Below the pieces are notes generated by a model. It saw nothing but the letters and a program-made list of their open reading frames with translations. It was not told the DNA's origin and made no database searches. The translations under genes were made by a program, and so were the position numbers. This document shows positions 63,905-64,000 of a DNA stretch of 64,000 bases, piece by piece. Position 1 is the stretch's first letter. Every line of letters begins with the position of its first letter. The DNA lies in NCBI GenBank assembly GCA_039707465.1, contig CM077644.1, forward strand, positions 218,431,462 to 218,495,461, given 5' to 3'. This stretch comes from Rhabdophis nuchalis (lineage: Eukaryota > Chordata > Lepidosauria > Squamata > Natricidae).

Positions 63905-64000
63905 TATTAAAATTAAAAACTACACCAGGCCGGCCGCACGAAATAAATAGGTCTTCAAGGCCTGATGGAAAAGGCGTAGATCGGTGATCGTCCGTAGGTC
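63905..64000 (-). mobile_element. L2-like LINE 3' end, antisense, cut by window edge
   Basis: CAGGCCGGCCGCACGAAATA and GTCTTCAAGGCCTGATGG ..AGATCGGTGATCGTCC resemble the reversed last codons of the L2-like ORF2 (compare 16490-16550 and 56695-56760). Confidence 0.7.

Noticed and set aside
1..64000. CRISPR array, operons, ribosome binding sites or phage genes
   Set aside because: No spacer-repeat arrays or compact gene clusters; base composition, LINEs and SINEs show vertebrate nuclear DNA.

Overview
This window reads as repeat-dense, gene-poor vertebrate nuclear DNA, most likely from an advanced snake. The organism is inferred from the mix of repeats. It holds CR1 LINEs whose 3' ends run into pentanucleotide microsatellites (AATAG/AATAC type), a Bov-B LINE remnant, Sauria-type tRNA SINEs with a Bov-B-like tail, L2/CR1-group LINEs ending in AAATG repeats, very many small hAT and Tc/mariner elements, a GATA/GACA (Bkm-type) tract, and one young Ty3/Gypsy element. 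No bacterial or viral gene organisation is present. No host gene could be recognised; one 75-codon reading frame (25286-25510, minus) is kept as a weak candidate exon.

Layout. 0-8.8 kb: a tRNA-derived SINE and its tail fragment, two old interspersed repeats, CR1 with an AATAG tail, and several MITEs. 8.8-11.4 kb: a 5'-truncated L2-like LINE with an open reverse transcriptase frame, followed by a TATC/TGTC tract. 12-18.9 kb: a hairpin MITE, an antisense CR1, an antisense L2-like tail, a 5S-like fragment, a Bov-B remnant and an antisense Sauria SINE. 20.6-23.5 kb has no repeat I recognise. 23.5-32.8 kb: more LINE tails, then a second L2-like LINE split at 28499-30181 by a 1,683-bp hAT-type element that carries a GC-rich inverted repeat with arms of about 350-370 bp. 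32.3-46 kb: small hAT MITEs, a stack of nested LINE ends, a probable solo LTR, a TA-flanked mariner-type MITE, a further L2-like copy and SINEs. 46.485-48.462 kb: an L1-type insertion containing only ORF1, bounded by a 16-bp target duplication. 48.9-58.3 kb: hAT elements, one nested inside another, three copies of a mariner-type MITE, and SINEs. 58.550-63.611 kb: a complete Ty3/Gypsy element on the minus strand with two 337-bp LTRs that differ at only two positions.

How the parts relate. The non-autonomous elements must be mobilised in trans: the SINEs by LINE machinery (the Sauria tail resembles Bov-B), the MITEs by hAT (8-bp target duplications) or mariner-type (TA) transposases. No intact transposase is encoded here. 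The most unusual objects are the long hAT form with its internal GC-rich palindrome, which shares both ends with two short GAAA-bearing MITEs elsewhere in the window, and the ORF1-only L1 insertion. Four coding breaks in the two youngest autonomous-type elements all fall at G/C homopolymers, so they may be sequence errors rather than real decay. Coordinates of degenerate repeats are approximate.
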